Part shown: in pieces, positions 23,237 through 31,955 of the stretch
Layout: each line of letters opens with the position of its first letter
Numbering within the stretch: the stretch's first letter is position 1
Assembly (NCBI RefSeq): GCF_019397265.1
Contig: NZ_CP068985.1
Span: 310,001-374,000, forward strand
From: Nonomuraea coxensis DSM 45129
GTDB taxonomy: Bacteria; Actinomycetota; Actinomycetes; Streptosporangiales; Streptosporangiaceae
Direction: 5' to 3'
DNA length: 64,000 nucleotides
Translations under genes and position numbers: made by a program
Notes under the pieces: model-generated
Seen by the model: the letters and a program-made list of their open reading frames with translations, nothing else
Told to the model about the DNA's origin: nothing
Database searches by the model: none

Positions 23237-25561
23237 TCAGTCGCCGCCGAAGCCCGGCACGATGGCCGGGCCGATGTCGCCACCGCGCCCCCGCCCGTTG
23301 TCGTCACGGCCGCGCCCGTTGTCGCCCAAGCCGCGGTCCTCGTTGTCCGGCGGGTTGAAGATGTCGAACGGGTTGTCGCGGTCGCCGGGCTTCCTGTCGT
23401 CCTTCTTCTTCTTGGGCTTGGGCGCGCAGTGGTCGGTGCACCCGCCGAAGCGCGAGCGGTCCACCGGCCTGAAGTCGACCGGCTCGACCCCCTTCAGCGC
23501 CTGGATCATGGAGTCCTTCCAGATGCGCCCGGAGATCGACGCGCCGTACACGTACGAGTAGTAGCGCCCGCCGATGGTGATGCCGATCAGCTCGTGGTTC
23601 GCGGCGCCGCGCGGGTCGCCGAGCGATACGGCGGAGGCCAGGTTGGGGGTGTAGCCGGCGAACCAGGCGGACATGTAGTTGTCCGTCGTTCCGGTCTTGC
23701 CGGCCGCGTCCCGTCCGATGCCGCCGACCTCGGTCATCGTGCCCTTGGTGAACACCCCGGACAGGATGCCGCTGACCGCGTCGGCGACCTCCTCCTCCAG
23801 CACCTGGGAGCACTTCGGCTTGTACTGCTTCACCTTGCCGTTGCGGTCGGTGATCTCGGTGATCGCGAGCGGCTTGCAGTATTGGCCGCGTGAGGCGAAC
23901 ACCGCGTACGAGCTGGCGATCGTCACCGGGTCGACCTCGTTGACGCCGAGCGTGAACGTCTCCACCTCCGACAGCTTGTTGCCGTCGGCGCGCTTGACGC
24001 CGAGCTTCTTGGCCATCTTGACCGTGTCGCAGAGCCCGACCTTCTGCTCAAGCCGCAGGAAGAAGGTGTTGACCGAGCCCCAGGTGCCGGTCTCCAGGGT
24101 CTTGAAGCCGCCGCCGCCCTCGCTGGAGTTCATGACGGTGTGGCCGGGGTCGCCGACGTTCTCGCCCTTGCAGTTCTTGAACGTGCTGTAGGCGTCGGCC
24201 TTGTAGCCGGCGGGGGCGGGGAAGCCGTCGCCGTACTTCAGGCCCTCCTCCAGGGCCGCCGCCAGCGTGTAGACCTTGGCCGTCGAGCCCTGCTGGAACC
24301 CGCGGCCGCCGCCGTGCGCGGCGTCGGCCACGATGTTGTAGCTCATCTCGTTCTTCTTCTTGCTCCCGCCGAACTTGCGCGAGGCGGCCATCGCCTTGAT
24401 CTCGCCGGTGCCGGGAACGACCATGGCCTGCGAGGCCACGGGCTTGTCCTTGGTGGACACGTACTTCTTGATCGCCTTCTCGGCGGCGGCCTGCATCTTG
24501 GGGTCGATCGTGGTCTTGATCGTCAGGCCGCCCCGCTGGAGCAGCTTCCTGCGCTCGTCGGGGTTCTTGCCGAACTCCTCGTTGTTGAGGATCTCGTACT
24601 GGACGTAGAGGCAGAAGTACGGGTATTCGCTCTCCTCGCAGCCGCCGGGGAACTCGACGTCCTTGTAGCCGAGCTTCTTCTCCTTGGCCGCGGCGGCGTC
24701 CTGCGCCGAGATCTTGCCGATCTCGACCATCCGGTCGAGGACGGTGTTGCGCCGCTGCAGCAGCCGCTCGCGGGACTCGGGGCCGACGTTGGGGTCGGTG
24801 CGTGCCGGGTTCTGGACGGCGCCGGCCAGCGTGGCGGCCTCGGCGAGGTTGAGCTTGGAGGCGGGCTTGTCGAAGAAGCGCCTGGCGGCGGCCTGGATGC
24901 CGTGCGCTCCGGCACCGAAATAGGCGATGTTGAGGTATTTCTCCAGGATCTGGTCCTTGGAGTATTTCTTCTCGATCGCCATCGCGTAGCGCAGCTCGGA
25001 CAGCTTGCGGGAGACCGTGGGGGCGATGGCCGCCGCCTGCTCCTCCGGCGTCTCGGCGGCGTTGACCAGAACCTGCTTGACGTACTGCTGGGTGATCGAG
25101 GAGCCGCCCTGCGTCACGCCGCCGCTGGTGAGATTCTTCACCAGCGCTCTGGCGGTTCCCTCCACGTCGATCGGTCCGTGCTGGTAGAAACGGAAGTCCT
25201 CGATCGCGATCAGCGCCTCGCGCATGATCGGCGCCACCTGGTCGAGGGTCACCGACTGGCGGTTCTCGTAGTAGAAGAGCGCGATCTGCTTGCCGTTGGC
25301 GTCGAGGATCTTGGTGCGTTCGGGAAGAGGCGGCTCGTCCAGCTCTTCCGGCTTGAGGTTGAGCCCCTCAAGCGCGCTCTTGGTCGACATCCCGGCTCCG
25401 CCGACCGCGGGCAGGGCCACGGCGGCCGCGAGCACCCCGGCCGCGGTCGCGGCGATGATCAGTCGCACCAGGGTCAGGACGGGATTGGGCCGATCTTTGC
25501 GCTGCGCTTGCACGGTACCAAGGGTACGTCTAAAGGCTGACCGAATCGGTAGCCGCGCCAC
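23237..25561 (-). CDS. Bifunctional penicillin-binding protein (class A PBP, PonA type)
   Basis: 774 residues. A short cytoplasmic N-terminus and a membrane helix (about 28-52) are followed by a GT51 transglycosylase domain (EDFRFYQHGPIDVEGTARA, GGSSITQQYVKQ, KDQILEKYLNIAYFGAGAHG). The transpeptidase domain has GSTAKVYTL (SxxK), a serine-containing SVNTFF motif and KTGTT. The tail (last ~75 residues) is rich in Lys, Gly, Arg and Asp and of low complexity. It polymerises and cross-links peptidoglycan outside the membrane. GTG start; the exact start is uncertain because no strong ribosome binding site is visible. Divergent from wblA, as in mycobacteria (ponA2-whiB4). Confidence 0.93.
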   Translation of the reverse strand: MARLPIRSAFRRTLGTVQAQRKDRPNPVLTLVRLIIAATAAGVLAAAVALPAVGGAGMSTKSALEGLNLKPEELDEPPLPERTKILDANGKQIALFYYENRQSVTLDQVAPIMREALIAIEDFRFYQHGPIDVEGTARALVKNLTSGGVTQGGSSITQQYVKQVLVNAAETPEEQAAAIAPTVSRKLSELRYAMAIEKKYSKDQILEKYLNIAYFGAGAHGIQAAARRFFDKPASKLNLAEAATLAGAVQNPARTDPNVGPESRERLLQRRNTVLDRMVEIGKISAQDAAAAKEKKLGYKDVEFPGGCEESEYPYFCLYVQYEILNNEEFGKNPDERRKLLQRGGLTIKTTIDPKMQAAAEKAIKKYVSTKDKPVASQAMVVPGTGEIKAMAASRKFGGSKKKNEMSYNIVADAAHGGGRGFQQGSTAKVYTLAAALEEGLKYGDGFPAPAGYKADAYSTFKNCKGENVGDPGHTVMNSSEGGGGFKTLETGTWGSVNTFFLRLEQKVGLCDTVKMAKKLGVKRADGNKLSEVETFTLGVNEVDPVTIASSYAVFASRGQYCKPLAITEITDRNGKVKQYKPKCSQVLEEEVADAVSGILSGVFTKGTMTEVGGIGRDAAGKTGTTDNYMSAWFAGYTPNLASAVSLGDPRGAANHELIGITIGGRYYSYVYGASISGRIWKDSMIQALKGVEPVDFRPVDRSRFGGCTDHCAPKPKKKKDDRKPGDRDNPFDIFNPPDNEDRGLGDNGRGRDDNGRGRGGDIGPAIVPGFGGD

Positions 25562-25756
25562 ATTTCACCTTGACGGGGCCAGGTGACTAGTCATTCCCGG
25601 TCAACAGGGCCGCGAGAATTTGGTCCTCTGGGGGTCTGTCGGCCCGAACGTCTCGTTGCGTACGTTCTCCCTGCGGCAACTGAATAACGGAGGCTCGGCG
25701 CCCGCGCCCGTCGGCCCCAAATGACGACTGACCACCTAAGGGGAGTGGGGTCGAAA

Positions 25757-26053
25757 ATGTGGATCACGGATTGGACCTCCCGTGCCGCCTGTAAAGGTGC
25801 GGATCCGGATGCCCTGTTCGTGCAGGGCGCCGCGCAGAACAGGGCGAAGCTCATCTGCCGGGGTTGCCCGGTCCGTACCGAGTGCCTCGCCGATGCGCTG
25901 GACAACCGCATCGAGTTCGGGGTGTGGGGCGGTATGACCGAACGCGAACGACGTGCGCTGCTGCGGCGGCGTCCCGACGTCGACTCGTGGCGAGAGCTGC
26001 TCGAGTCGGCGAAAGAAGAGTACGAGCGAACCAACGAGCTGATCGCGGGCTGA
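25757..26053 (+). CDS. wblA: WhiB-family regulator WblA/WhiB4
   Basis: 98 residues from ATG 25757, aligned with the family start (M-x-W-V/I-TDW); an in-frame ATG at 25721 would add 12 residues. Four cysteines (12, 34, 37, 43; C-x21-C-x2-C-x5-C) bind a [4Fe-4S] cluster, and GVWGG (55-59) followed by basic residues contacts DNA or sigma factor. The FVQGAAQNRAK segment and position between ponA and two arsA genes identify the WblA (S. coelicolor) / WhiB4 (M. tuberculosis) branch. That branch represses antibiotic production and oxidative-stress genes and promotes sporulation. Terminator hairpin downstream. Confidence 0.93.
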   Translation: MWITDWTSRAACKGADPDALFVQGAAQNRAKLICRGCPVRTECLADALDNRIEFGVWGGMTERERRALLRRRPDVDSWRELLESAKEEYERTNELIAG

Positions 26054-26081
26054 CAGGGCCCGGCGAGCCGAGAGCGTTGAC

Positions 26082-26110
26082 GCACGGCCGGCGCCGTCCG
26101 CCGGCCGTGC
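26082..26110. terminator. Bidirectional terminator between wblA and arsA-like gene
   Basis: GCACGGCCGGC (26082-26092) and GCCGGCCGTGC (26100-26110) form a perfect 11-bp stem with a seven-base loop in the 95-bp gap between convergent genes. Confidence 0.7.
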
Positions 26111-26148
26111 TCCCATGAGACTCCCGGGAGTTCCCCCGGGAAGAGCGG

Positions 26149-27276
26149 CTACGCGCTCGCCAGCAGCTCCCCGATCTGCCGCAGACCGGTCAGATCGTGG
26201 ACGTCCTCCGACATGGCGCGGACCTTCGCCACCGGCACCGTGGGATGTGCCGTGACGAAGTGCTCCCGTTCGCGGTTCTCGCGAGCGGCGAGCTGCATCC
26301 GACCGGCGTGCAGCCGCAGCACGGCGGCGGTCAGCTCGTGCTCGCCCTTGGACTCCAGGTCCTCGGCCGCGGCGGCGCTCCGTGCCGCTGAGAGCGCGGC
26401 GGCGGGGGACGTGTGCACCCGGTTGACCACCAGGCCGGCCAGGGGCATGCGTTCCTCGGCCAGCCGCTCGACGAAGTACGACGCCTCACGCATGGCGTCG
26501 CGCTCCGGCGCGGCGACCACGAGGAAGGCCGTCCCCGGCGCCTGAAGCAGCTGGTACGTCAGCTCGGCCCGCTGCCTGAACCCGCCGAAGACGGCGTCCA
26601 GCGCGGAGACGAACGTCTGCAGGTCCTTGATGACCTGAGCGCCGAGCAGCTTGGTCAGCGCCCCGGCCATCAGCCCGAACCCGGCGTTGAGCAGCTTGAA
26701 CGCGCTGCGGCCCCCGGCCTTGGCCGGTGCCGTCAGCAGCCGGATGAACCGGCCGTCCAAGAACCGCCCGAGCCGCTCGGGCGCGTCCAGGAAGTCCAGC
26801 GCCGAGCGCGACGGCGGCGTGTCGACCACGATGAGGTCCCACTCGTCGGAGCGGCGGAGCTGGCCCAGTTTCTCCATCGCCATGTACTCCTGGGTGCCGG
26901 AGAAGCTGGACGACAGCGACTGGTAGAACGGGTTCGACAGGATCTGCGCGGCCCGTTCCGGGTCGGCGTGCGCCTCGATGATCTCGTCGAACGTGCGCTT
27001 CATGTCGAGCATCATCGCGAACAGCTGCCCGCCGTCGTCCGACTCGCGGATCAGGCGCGGGGTGTTGTCGAGCTCGCTGAGCCCCATCGACTGCGCCAGG
27101 CGCCGCGCGGGGTCGACGGTCAGCACGACCGCGCACCGGCCGCGTTCGGCGGCCCGCAGCCCGAGCGCCGCGGCGGTCGTGGTCTTGCCCACGCCGCCCG
27201 CGCCGCAGCAGACGATGATCCGGGTGCCGCGGTCGTCGAGGATCGCGTCGATGTCCAGCCTGACGGGCTTCTTCAC
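26149..27276 (-). CDS. ArsA/Get3-family ATPase (second of a pair)
   Basis: 375 residues, GTG start overlapping the stop of the first ATPase by 4 bp. Walker A VCCGAGGVGKTTTAAALGLRA near residue 22, switch region LTVDPARRLAQSMG, and DLIVVDTPPSRSALDFLDAPERL define the ArsA/Get3 fold. No arsenite-binding cysteine cluster is apparent, so arsenic transport is unlikely. The tandem pair next to wblA/whiB4 is conserved in actinobacteria (Rv3679-Rv3680 in M. tuberculosis), where a heteromeric Get3-like complex linked to membrane stress has been described. The two proteins probably act together. Confidence 0.9.
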   Translation of the reverse strand: MKKPVRLDIDAILDDRGTRIIVCCGAGGVGKTTTAAALGLRAAERGRCAVVLTVDPARRLAQSMGLSELDNTPRLIRESDDGGQLFAMMLDMKRTFDEIIEAHADPERAAQILSNPFYQSLSSSFSGTQEYMAMEKLGQLRRSDEWDLIVVDTPPSRSALDFLDAPERLGRFLDGRFIRLLTAPAKAGGRSAFKLLNAGFGLMAGALTKLLGAQVIKDLQTFVSALDAVFGGFRQRAELTYQLLQAPGTAFLVVAAPERDAMREASYFVERLAEERMPLAGLVVNRVHTSPAAALSAARSAAAAEDLESKGEHELTAAVLRLHAGRMQLAARENREREHFVTAHPTVPVAKVRAMSEDVHDLTGLRQIGELLASA

Positions 27277-28274
27277 GCTGCTCCCTGGGTGCGGATGGTC
27301 TCGGCCAGCTCGTACAGGCCGGCCAGGTCGACGCCGTCGGCGAGGAGCGGCAGCTCGAAGCTCGGCAGCCCGGCCTCGGCCAGCGACTCGCGCTCGGCGC
27401 GCTCCAGCTCGGTGCGGTGGGCGTGCTCGACGACCTCCTCGGCGAGGGCCTCGGCGAGCGCCGTGGCCTCCGCGCCGTCGGCCAGGCCGGCCGCCTTCAG
27501 CCCGAGCACGAGCTCGCCGGGGTCGAAGCGGCCCGTCGCGGCCTGGTCGAGCGCGGACTGCGGGAGCTGGGACTCGCGCACCATGTTGACGAAGATCCCG
27601 CCCGGCGGCAGGCCCGCGGAGCGCACCTCGGCGACGCCGTCCAGGGTCTCCTGGACCGGCATCTCCTCCAGCACGGTCACGAAGTGCACGGCGGTCTCCG
27701 GGCTCTTCACGACGCTGCTGACCAGGTCGGAGTGGTTCTTGATCGGCCCCATCCTGGCGAGCCCGGCGACCTCCTGGGTGACGTTGAGGAAGCGGGTGAT
27801 GCGGCCGGTGGGCGGCGCGTCGAGCACGACGGCGTCGTAGACCCGGCGGCCGTTGCGGTTGCGCCTGCGTACGGCCTCGGTGGTCTTGCCGGTGACCAGC
27901 ACGTCGCGGAAGCCGGGGGCGATGGTGGTCGCGAAGTCGACGACGCCCATCTTGCTGAGCGCCCGGCCGGCCCGGCGCATGCCGTAGAACATCTCCAGGT
28001 ATTCGAGCATGGCGTCTTCGGGGTCGATCGCCAGCGCGTACACGTCGCCGCCGGAGGGCGCGACCGCGATGCGGCGCTCCTCGTACGGCAGCGGCGGCAG
28101 GTCGAAGATCTGTGCGATGCCCTGCCTGCCCTCCACCTCGACGAGCAGCACCTTCTTGCCGCCAGAGGCGAGGGCGAGCGCGAGGGCGGCGGCGACGGTC
28201 GTCTTGCCCGTGCCGCCCTTGCCGGTGACGACGTGCAGCCGCACGTCCGCCCAATCGGTGTGCGGAGAATCCAC
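27273..28274 (-). CDS. ArsA/Get3-family ATPase (first of a pair)
   Basis: 333 residues, GTG start. Walker A VTGKGGTGKTTVAAALALALAS (about 15-36), then LLVEVEGRQGIAQIFDLPPLPYEERRIA and DAVVLDAPPTGRITRFLNV, the deviant P-loop ATPase pattern of the ArsA family. It is translationally coupled to the second ATPase, with which it likely forms a heterodimer. Divergent from the DUF4177-RidA gene pair, with a 77-bp shared promoter gap. Confidence 0.9.
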   Translation of the reverse strand: MDSPHTDWADVRLHVVTGKGGTGKTTVAAALALALASGGKKVLLVEVEGRQGIAQIFDLPPLPYEERRIAVAPSGGDVYALAIDPEDAMLEYLEMFYGMRRAGRALSKMGVVDFATTIAPGFRDVLVTGKTTEAVRRRNRNGRRVYDAVVLDAPPTGRITRFLNVTQEVAGLARMGPIKNHSDLVSSVVKSPETAVHFVTVLEEMPVQETLDGVAEVRSAGLPPGGIFVNMVRESQLPQSALDQAATGRFDPGELVLGLKAAGLADGAEATALAEALAEEVVEHAHRTELERAERESLAEAGLPSFELPLLADGVDLAGLYELAETIRTQGAA

Positions 28275-28351
28275 CCTTCGAGGCTACCGAACGGTTACTT
28301 GTCGGAAGCCGGTGACCACCCTTTGAGATTGCTCACACTACTCTGGCCCTC

Positions 28352-28507
28352 ATGAAGAAATGGGAGTACCTCACAGCCCCCGTGCTCATCCACAACACCA
28401 AGATGATCCTGGACAACTTCGGCTCCGACGGCTGGGAGCTGGTCCAGATCGTGCAGGGCGCCTCGCCCGAGCAGCTCGTCGCCTACTTCAAGAGGGAGAA
28501 GCCGTGA
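28352..28507 (+). CDS. DUF4177 small protein
   Basis: 51 residues (MKKWEYLTAPVLIHNTKMILD...), ending EQLVAYFKREKP. W-E-Y at the start and DGWELVQI in the middle are the hallmarks of DUF4177. No membrane segment. Its stop overlaps the RidA start (TGATG), so the two are translationally coupled. The same small gene precedes a RidA homologue in the equivalent mycobacterial locus, so it is a real conserved gene despite its size. Function unknown. Confidence 0.85.
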   Translation: MKKWEYLTAPVLIHNTKMILDNFGSDGWELVQIVQGASPEQLVAYFKREKP

Positions 28508-28965
28508 TGACGCCGGAGCAGAAGCTGACGGAGCTGGGGCTGACGCTGCCCGAGGTCGTCAAGCCGGTGGCGGCGTACGTGCCGGCGGTGCGTACGGGCA
28601 ACCTCGTCTACACCTCCGGCCAGGTGCCGATCGTCGAGGGCAAGCCGGCGGCGACCGGCAAGCTGGGCGCCGAGGTCAGCCTGGAGCAGGGCTACGAGAT
28701 GGCCCGCATCTGCGCGCTCAACGGCCTCGCCGCGCTGAAGGCCGAGGTGGGCGACCTGTCGAAGATCGTCAGGATCGTCAAGGTCGTCGTGTTCGTGGCG
28801 AGCGACCCGTCGTTCACCGACCAGCCCAAGGTCGGCAACGGCGCCAGCGAGCTGCTGGGCGAGGTGCTGGGCGAGGCGGGCAAGCACGCGCGCAGCGCGG
28901 TGGGCGTGGCCGCCCTCCCGCTGAACGTCCCGGTCGAGGTGGAGCTGATCGCTGAAGTCGCCTGA
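28507..28965 (+). CDS. RidA/YjgF-family deaminase
   Basis: 152 residues. The N-terminus LGLTLPEVVKPVAAYVPAVRTGNLVYTSGQVPIVEGKP and the terminal ARSAVGVAALPLNVPVEVELIAEVA are typical of the RidA superfamily, a trimeric chorismate-mutase-like fold. Canonical RidA hydrolyses reactive enamine/imine intermediates such as 2-aminoacrylate. The Arg in HARSAVGV lies where the catalytic Arg is found, but this actinobacterial subgroup is divergent, so activity is inferred. Confidence 0.9.
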   Translation: MTPEQKLTELGLTLPEVVKPVAAYVPAVRTGNLVYTSGQVPIVEGKPAATGKLGAEVSLEQGYEMARICALNGLAALKAEVGDLSKIVRIVKVVVFVASDPSFTDQPKVGNGASELLGEVLGEAGKHARSAVGVAALPLNVPVEVELIAEVA

Positions 28966-29011
28966 GCGGAGATATGTCACCATGACCGAGTGATGTTCTA
29001 GAGGAGGTCAT

Positions 29012-29824
29012 GTGACCGGAATGCCGCTTCCAGCCGAGCTCGCCACGCGGGCCAGGGATCTCATCGCCGGGAGGATCGAGCCGGTGACCCCGCGGGACGC
29101 CGCCACGGTGGTGATCCTGCGGGACGGCCCCGGCGGGCCGCAGACCTACCTGCTCAGGCGCAAGGCCACCATGGCCTTCGCGGCCGGCGCGTACGTCTTC
29201 CCCGGCGGGTCCGTGGACGTCCGCGACACCGACCAGGCCGTGGCGTGGGCCGGCCCGTCGCCCGCCGAGTGGGGCGCGGCCTTCCGCGCCGACGAGCAGC
29301 TCGCCCGGGGCCTGGTGTGCGCGGCCGTGCGCGAGACGTTCGAGGAGTCGGGGGTGCTGCTGGCCGGCCCCGACGCCGCCTCCGTGGTGGCCGACACCAC
29401 CGGCGACGACTGGGAGGCCGACCGGCTGGCGCTGATCGGCCACGACCTCGCCTTCGCCGACTTCCTGGCGAGGAGAGGGCTGGTGCTCCGCTCCGACCTG
29501 CTCAAGCCGTGGGCCCACTGGATCACGCCGGAGATCGAGCGGCGCCGCTTCGACACCCGCTTCTTCGTGGCCGTGCTGCCCGAGGGCCAGCGCACCCGCG
29601 ACGTGGGCGGCGAGGCCGACAAGGTGGCCTGGACGCGGCCCGCGCAGGCCGTCGAGCGGGCGCGTCAGGGGGAGATCTTCCTCATGCCGCCGACCCACCG
29701 CACGCTGAGCGAGCTGTCGGCGTACGGGAGCGTGGCCGAGGTGCTGGCCGCCCCCCGCGACATCGTGACCATCCTGCCGAGGGCCGTGGAGGTCGAGGGC
29801 GAGATGCGGCTGGTGACCACGTGA
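29012..29824 (+). CDS. NUDIX hydrolase
   Basis: 270 residues, GTG start with AGGAGGTCAT upstream. The NUDIX box is GGSVDVRDTD...AAVRETFEESGVLL (Gly-x-Glu-type helix with REtfEESG binding the metal), separated by a long insertion between the Gly and the Arg-Glu part. The protein is larger than simple NUDIX enzymes, as in the group of coenzyme- or alcohol-pyrophosphate hydrolases of actinobacteria. Substrate unknown. The stop overlaps the next start by 4 bp, so it is coupled to the metallo-beta-lactamase-fold protein. Confidence 0.88.
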   Translation: MTGMPLPAELATRARDLIAGRIEPVTPRDAATVVILRDGPGGPQTYLLRRKATMAFAAGAYVFPGGSVDVRDTDQAVAWAGPSPAEWGAAFRADEQLARGLVCAAVRETFEESGVLLAGPDAASVVADTTGDDWEADRLALIGHDLAFADFLARRGLVLRSDLLKPWAHWITPEIERRRFDTRFFVAVLPEGQRTRDVGGEADKVAWTRPAQAVERARQGEIFLMPPTHRTLSELSAYGSVAEVLAAPRDIVTILPRAVEVEGEMRLVTT

Positions 29825-30612
29825 GCGGACTCCACATCCCGCTCGACACCCCCGACGGCACCCGCACCGAGCACGCCGTCAACATCCTCGCCCCCAACCC
29901 CGGCGTCATGACGCTCGAAGGCACCAACACGTGGGTGATCGGCGCCGGCGAGGAGACGATCGTCGTCGACCCCGGCCCCGACGACGCCGGGCACCTCGAA
30001 CGGGTGCGCGCCCACCTCGACGGCCGCCGTGTCACCGAGATCCTGCTGACCCACGGCCACTTCGACCACAGCGGCGGCGCCCGCACCTTCGCCGCGCTGG
30101 TGGGCGCCCCCGTACGCGCCCTCGACCCGCGCCACCGGCTCGGCGGCGAGGGGCTCGCCGACGGCGACGTGGTCACGGTCGGCGGCCTGGAGGTGCACGT
30201 CCACGGCACGCCGGGGCACTCGTTCGACTCGCTGTGCTTCTGGCTGCCGCAGGACCGCGCGATGCTGACCGGCGACACCGTGCTCGGCCGCGGCACCACG
30301 ATCATCGCCCGCGACGGCGGCCTCGCCGACTACCTGCGCAGCCTCGACCGGCTGAGGGAGGCGGCCGAGCGCCTGGAGGCGAGGGCGCTGCTGCCGGGGC
30401 ACGGCCCGGTGCTGGCCGACCCCATCGCGGCGCTCGACGGCTATCTCGCGCACCGGCGCGAGCGGCTGGACCAGATCAGGGCGGCGCGGGCGCAGGGGGC
30501 GCGCACCCCGCGTGAGATCGTCCGCGTCGTCTACGCCGGCGTGGACCGTTCGCTCTGGCCCGCCGCCGAGATGTCGGTGCGGGCCCAGCTCGACTATCTG
30601 GAGCGGTTGTAG
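29821..30612 (+). CDS. Metallo-beta-lactamase-fold hydrolase
   Basis: 263 residues, GTG start overlapping the NUDIX stop. The metal-binding motif THGHFDHSGG, plus HGTPGHS, LTGDTVLG and LLPGHGPV, provide the two-zinc site of the MBL superfamily. A C-terminal winged helix-like part (REIVRVVYAGVDRSLWPAAEMSVRAQLDYLERL) matches the LACTB2/RNase-like subgroup. It is the counterpart of Rv3677c by synteny and sits before crp on the opposite strand, overlapping it by 19 bp. Substrate unknown; not a resistance enzyme. Confidence 0.9.
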   Translation: MSGLHIPLDTPDGTRTEHAVNILAPNPGVMTLEGTNTWVIGAGEETIVVDPGPDDAGHLERVRAHLDGRRVTEILLTHGHFDHSGGARTFAALVGAPVRALDPRHRLGGEGLADGDVVTVGGLEVHVHGTPGHSFDSLCFWLPQDRAMLTGDTVLGRGTTIIARDGGLADYLRSLDRLREAAERLEARALLPGHGPVLADPIAALDGYLAHRRERLDQIRAARAQGARTPREIVRVVYAGVDRSLWPAAEMSVRAQLDYLERL

Positions 30613-31274
30613 AGGCGGTCGGTGTCGAGGATCACCACGGCCTTGGCCTCGATGCGCAGCCAGCCGCGCTGGGCGAAGTCGGCCAGCGCCTTGTTGACCG
30701 TCTCGCGGGAGGCGCCGACGAGCTGGGCCAGCTCCTCCTGGGTGAGGTCGTGGTGGACCCGCAGGCCGTCCTCGGTCTTGGTGCCGAACCGTTCGGCGAG
30801 GTCGAGGAGCTGCTTGGCCACCCGGCCGGGCACGTCGGTGAAGACCAGGTCGGCCAGCACGTCGTTGGTGCGGCGCAGCCGTTGCGCGAGCGCGCGCAGC
30901 AGGTGCAGGGCCACCTCGGGACGGCCGGTGAGCCAGGGACGCAGGTCGTCGTGACCGAGGCCCGCCAGCCGCACCTCGGTCAGCGCCGTCGCCGTGGCCG
31001 TGCGCGGCCGCGGGTCGAACAGCGACAGCTCGCCGAACATCTCGCTCGGCCCCAGCACGCTCAGCAGGTTCTCCCGGCCGTCCGGGGACGTGCGGGAGAG
31101 CTTGATCTTGCCTTCGAGCACGACGTAAAGGCGGTCGCCCGTCTCGTTCTCGTGGAAGAGCGTCTGCCCCTTGGAGAGCTGGACCTCGGTGATGCTCGTC
31201 CGCAGCGCCGCGGCGCTCTCGCGATCGAGCGCGGCGAACAGGGGGGCCTTGCCCAGCACATCGTCGGTGTTCAC
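30594..31274 (-). CDS. crp: Crp/Fnr-family transcriptional regulator
   Basis: 226 residues from GTG 31274, chosen for AGAGGAGG just upstream and because homologues begin at this point. The cyclic-nucleotide-binding beta-barrel (FHENETGDRLYVVLEGKIKL...MFGELSLFDPRPRTATATALTEV) contains the FGE-L..DPRPR cassette that binds the cAMP phosphate. The C-terminal HTH has LTQEELAQLVGASRETVNKALADFAQRGWL. Position next to nth matches the Crp of actinobacteria (Rv3676 type), which controls many developmental and metabolic genes in response to cAMP. Confidence 0.93.
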   Translation of the reverse strand: MNTDDVLGKAPLFAALDRESAAALRTSITEVQLSKGQTLFHENETGDRLYVVLEGKIKLSRTSPDGRENLLSVLGPSEMFGELSLFDPRPRTATATALTEVRLAGLGHDDLRPWLTGRPEVALHLLRALAQRLRRTNDVLADLVFTDVPGRVAKQLLDLAERFGTKTEDGLRVHHDLTQEELAQLVGASRETVNKALADFAQRGWLRIEAKAVVILDTDRLYNRSR

Positions 31275-31402
31275 TCTGCCTCCTCTGCTGCCATTGTGAC
31301 TCACCCCACTCAAGGCGGCACACACAGGTTATGGGAATGCCGGAGTGTTCTGGCTCGTCCGGGTGTGTCGAGTCCAGGGGGAAAGTTACCGGAAGCTCCG
31401 GT

Positions 31403-31849
31403 TCAGCAGGCGAGCAGGTCGTCCACGGAGGCCATCGCGCTCGCGACGGAACGGCCGAGAAGAACCCGCAGGACATCGGCGGCGCGCGGGCGCGCCGCCC
31501 AGTCGGGACGGCGGCACTGGGCGACCGCGAGACGCAGGGCCGGCGGCAGCGCGTGCGGATCGCCGTCGCGGACGCCGGTCGCCGCGAAGACCATCAGGTC
31601 GGCCCAGGCCCGTACGTCGTCGGCCACCGCGCCCTCGTACGCCGCCGCCGACGGCGTCCAGCCGATGAACACCTGACCGTGCGCCCCGAGCGCCACGCTC
31701 TCCTCGCTCAGCCGCAGCCCCGCGACGCCGCGCCCGTGCAGCCGCGCCATCGTCGCCGCGCAGGCCAGCGCCAGCCGGTGCAGCGCCGGCCCGCGCAGCG
31801 GCCCCGAGACCCGGACGAACTCCGCCACCGTCGCGCCCTGACCGCCCAT
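31403..31849 (-). CDS. Small pseudokinase-like protein
   Basis: 148 residues, ATG start. It looks like only the C-lobe of a Ser/Thr kinase. [18 protein letters not shown] occupies the place of the catalytic loop (family LHxxGIVHRDLKPxNVLL) but lacks HRD, Lys and Asn. GQVFIGW replaces the DFG strand. [16 protein letters not shown] corresponds to the SDVYSLGvxLyellTG helix, and [14 protein letters not shown] to the final Arg helix. Without Lys/Asp residues it should not phosphorylate. It may bind a partner or nucleotide; the reading frame uses normal actinobacterial codon bias. Located between crp and nth. Confidence 0.65.
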   Translation of the reverse strand: MGGQGATVAEFVRVSGPLRGPALHRLALACAATMARLHGRGVAGLRLSEESVALGAHGQVFIGWTPSAAAYEGAVADDVRAWADLMVFAATGVRDGDPHALPPALRLAVAQCRRPDWAARPRAADVLRVLLGRSVASAMASVDDLLAC

Positions 31850-31955
31850 GGCCCTCCACCCCTCCCGTGCCAGGTCACCCTCCCGTGTCGCCAGGTTGTA
31901 CGACGCCCCGGCGTCCGGGGTTCAAGCACCGGCGGAACCTTCTACCCTTGCGGTC

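Noticed and set aside
26149..28274. Arsenic resistance operon
   Set aside because: The ATPase pair lacks an obvious arsenite-binding cysteine cluster, has no arsB/arsR nearby and matches the Get3-like pair next to whiB4.
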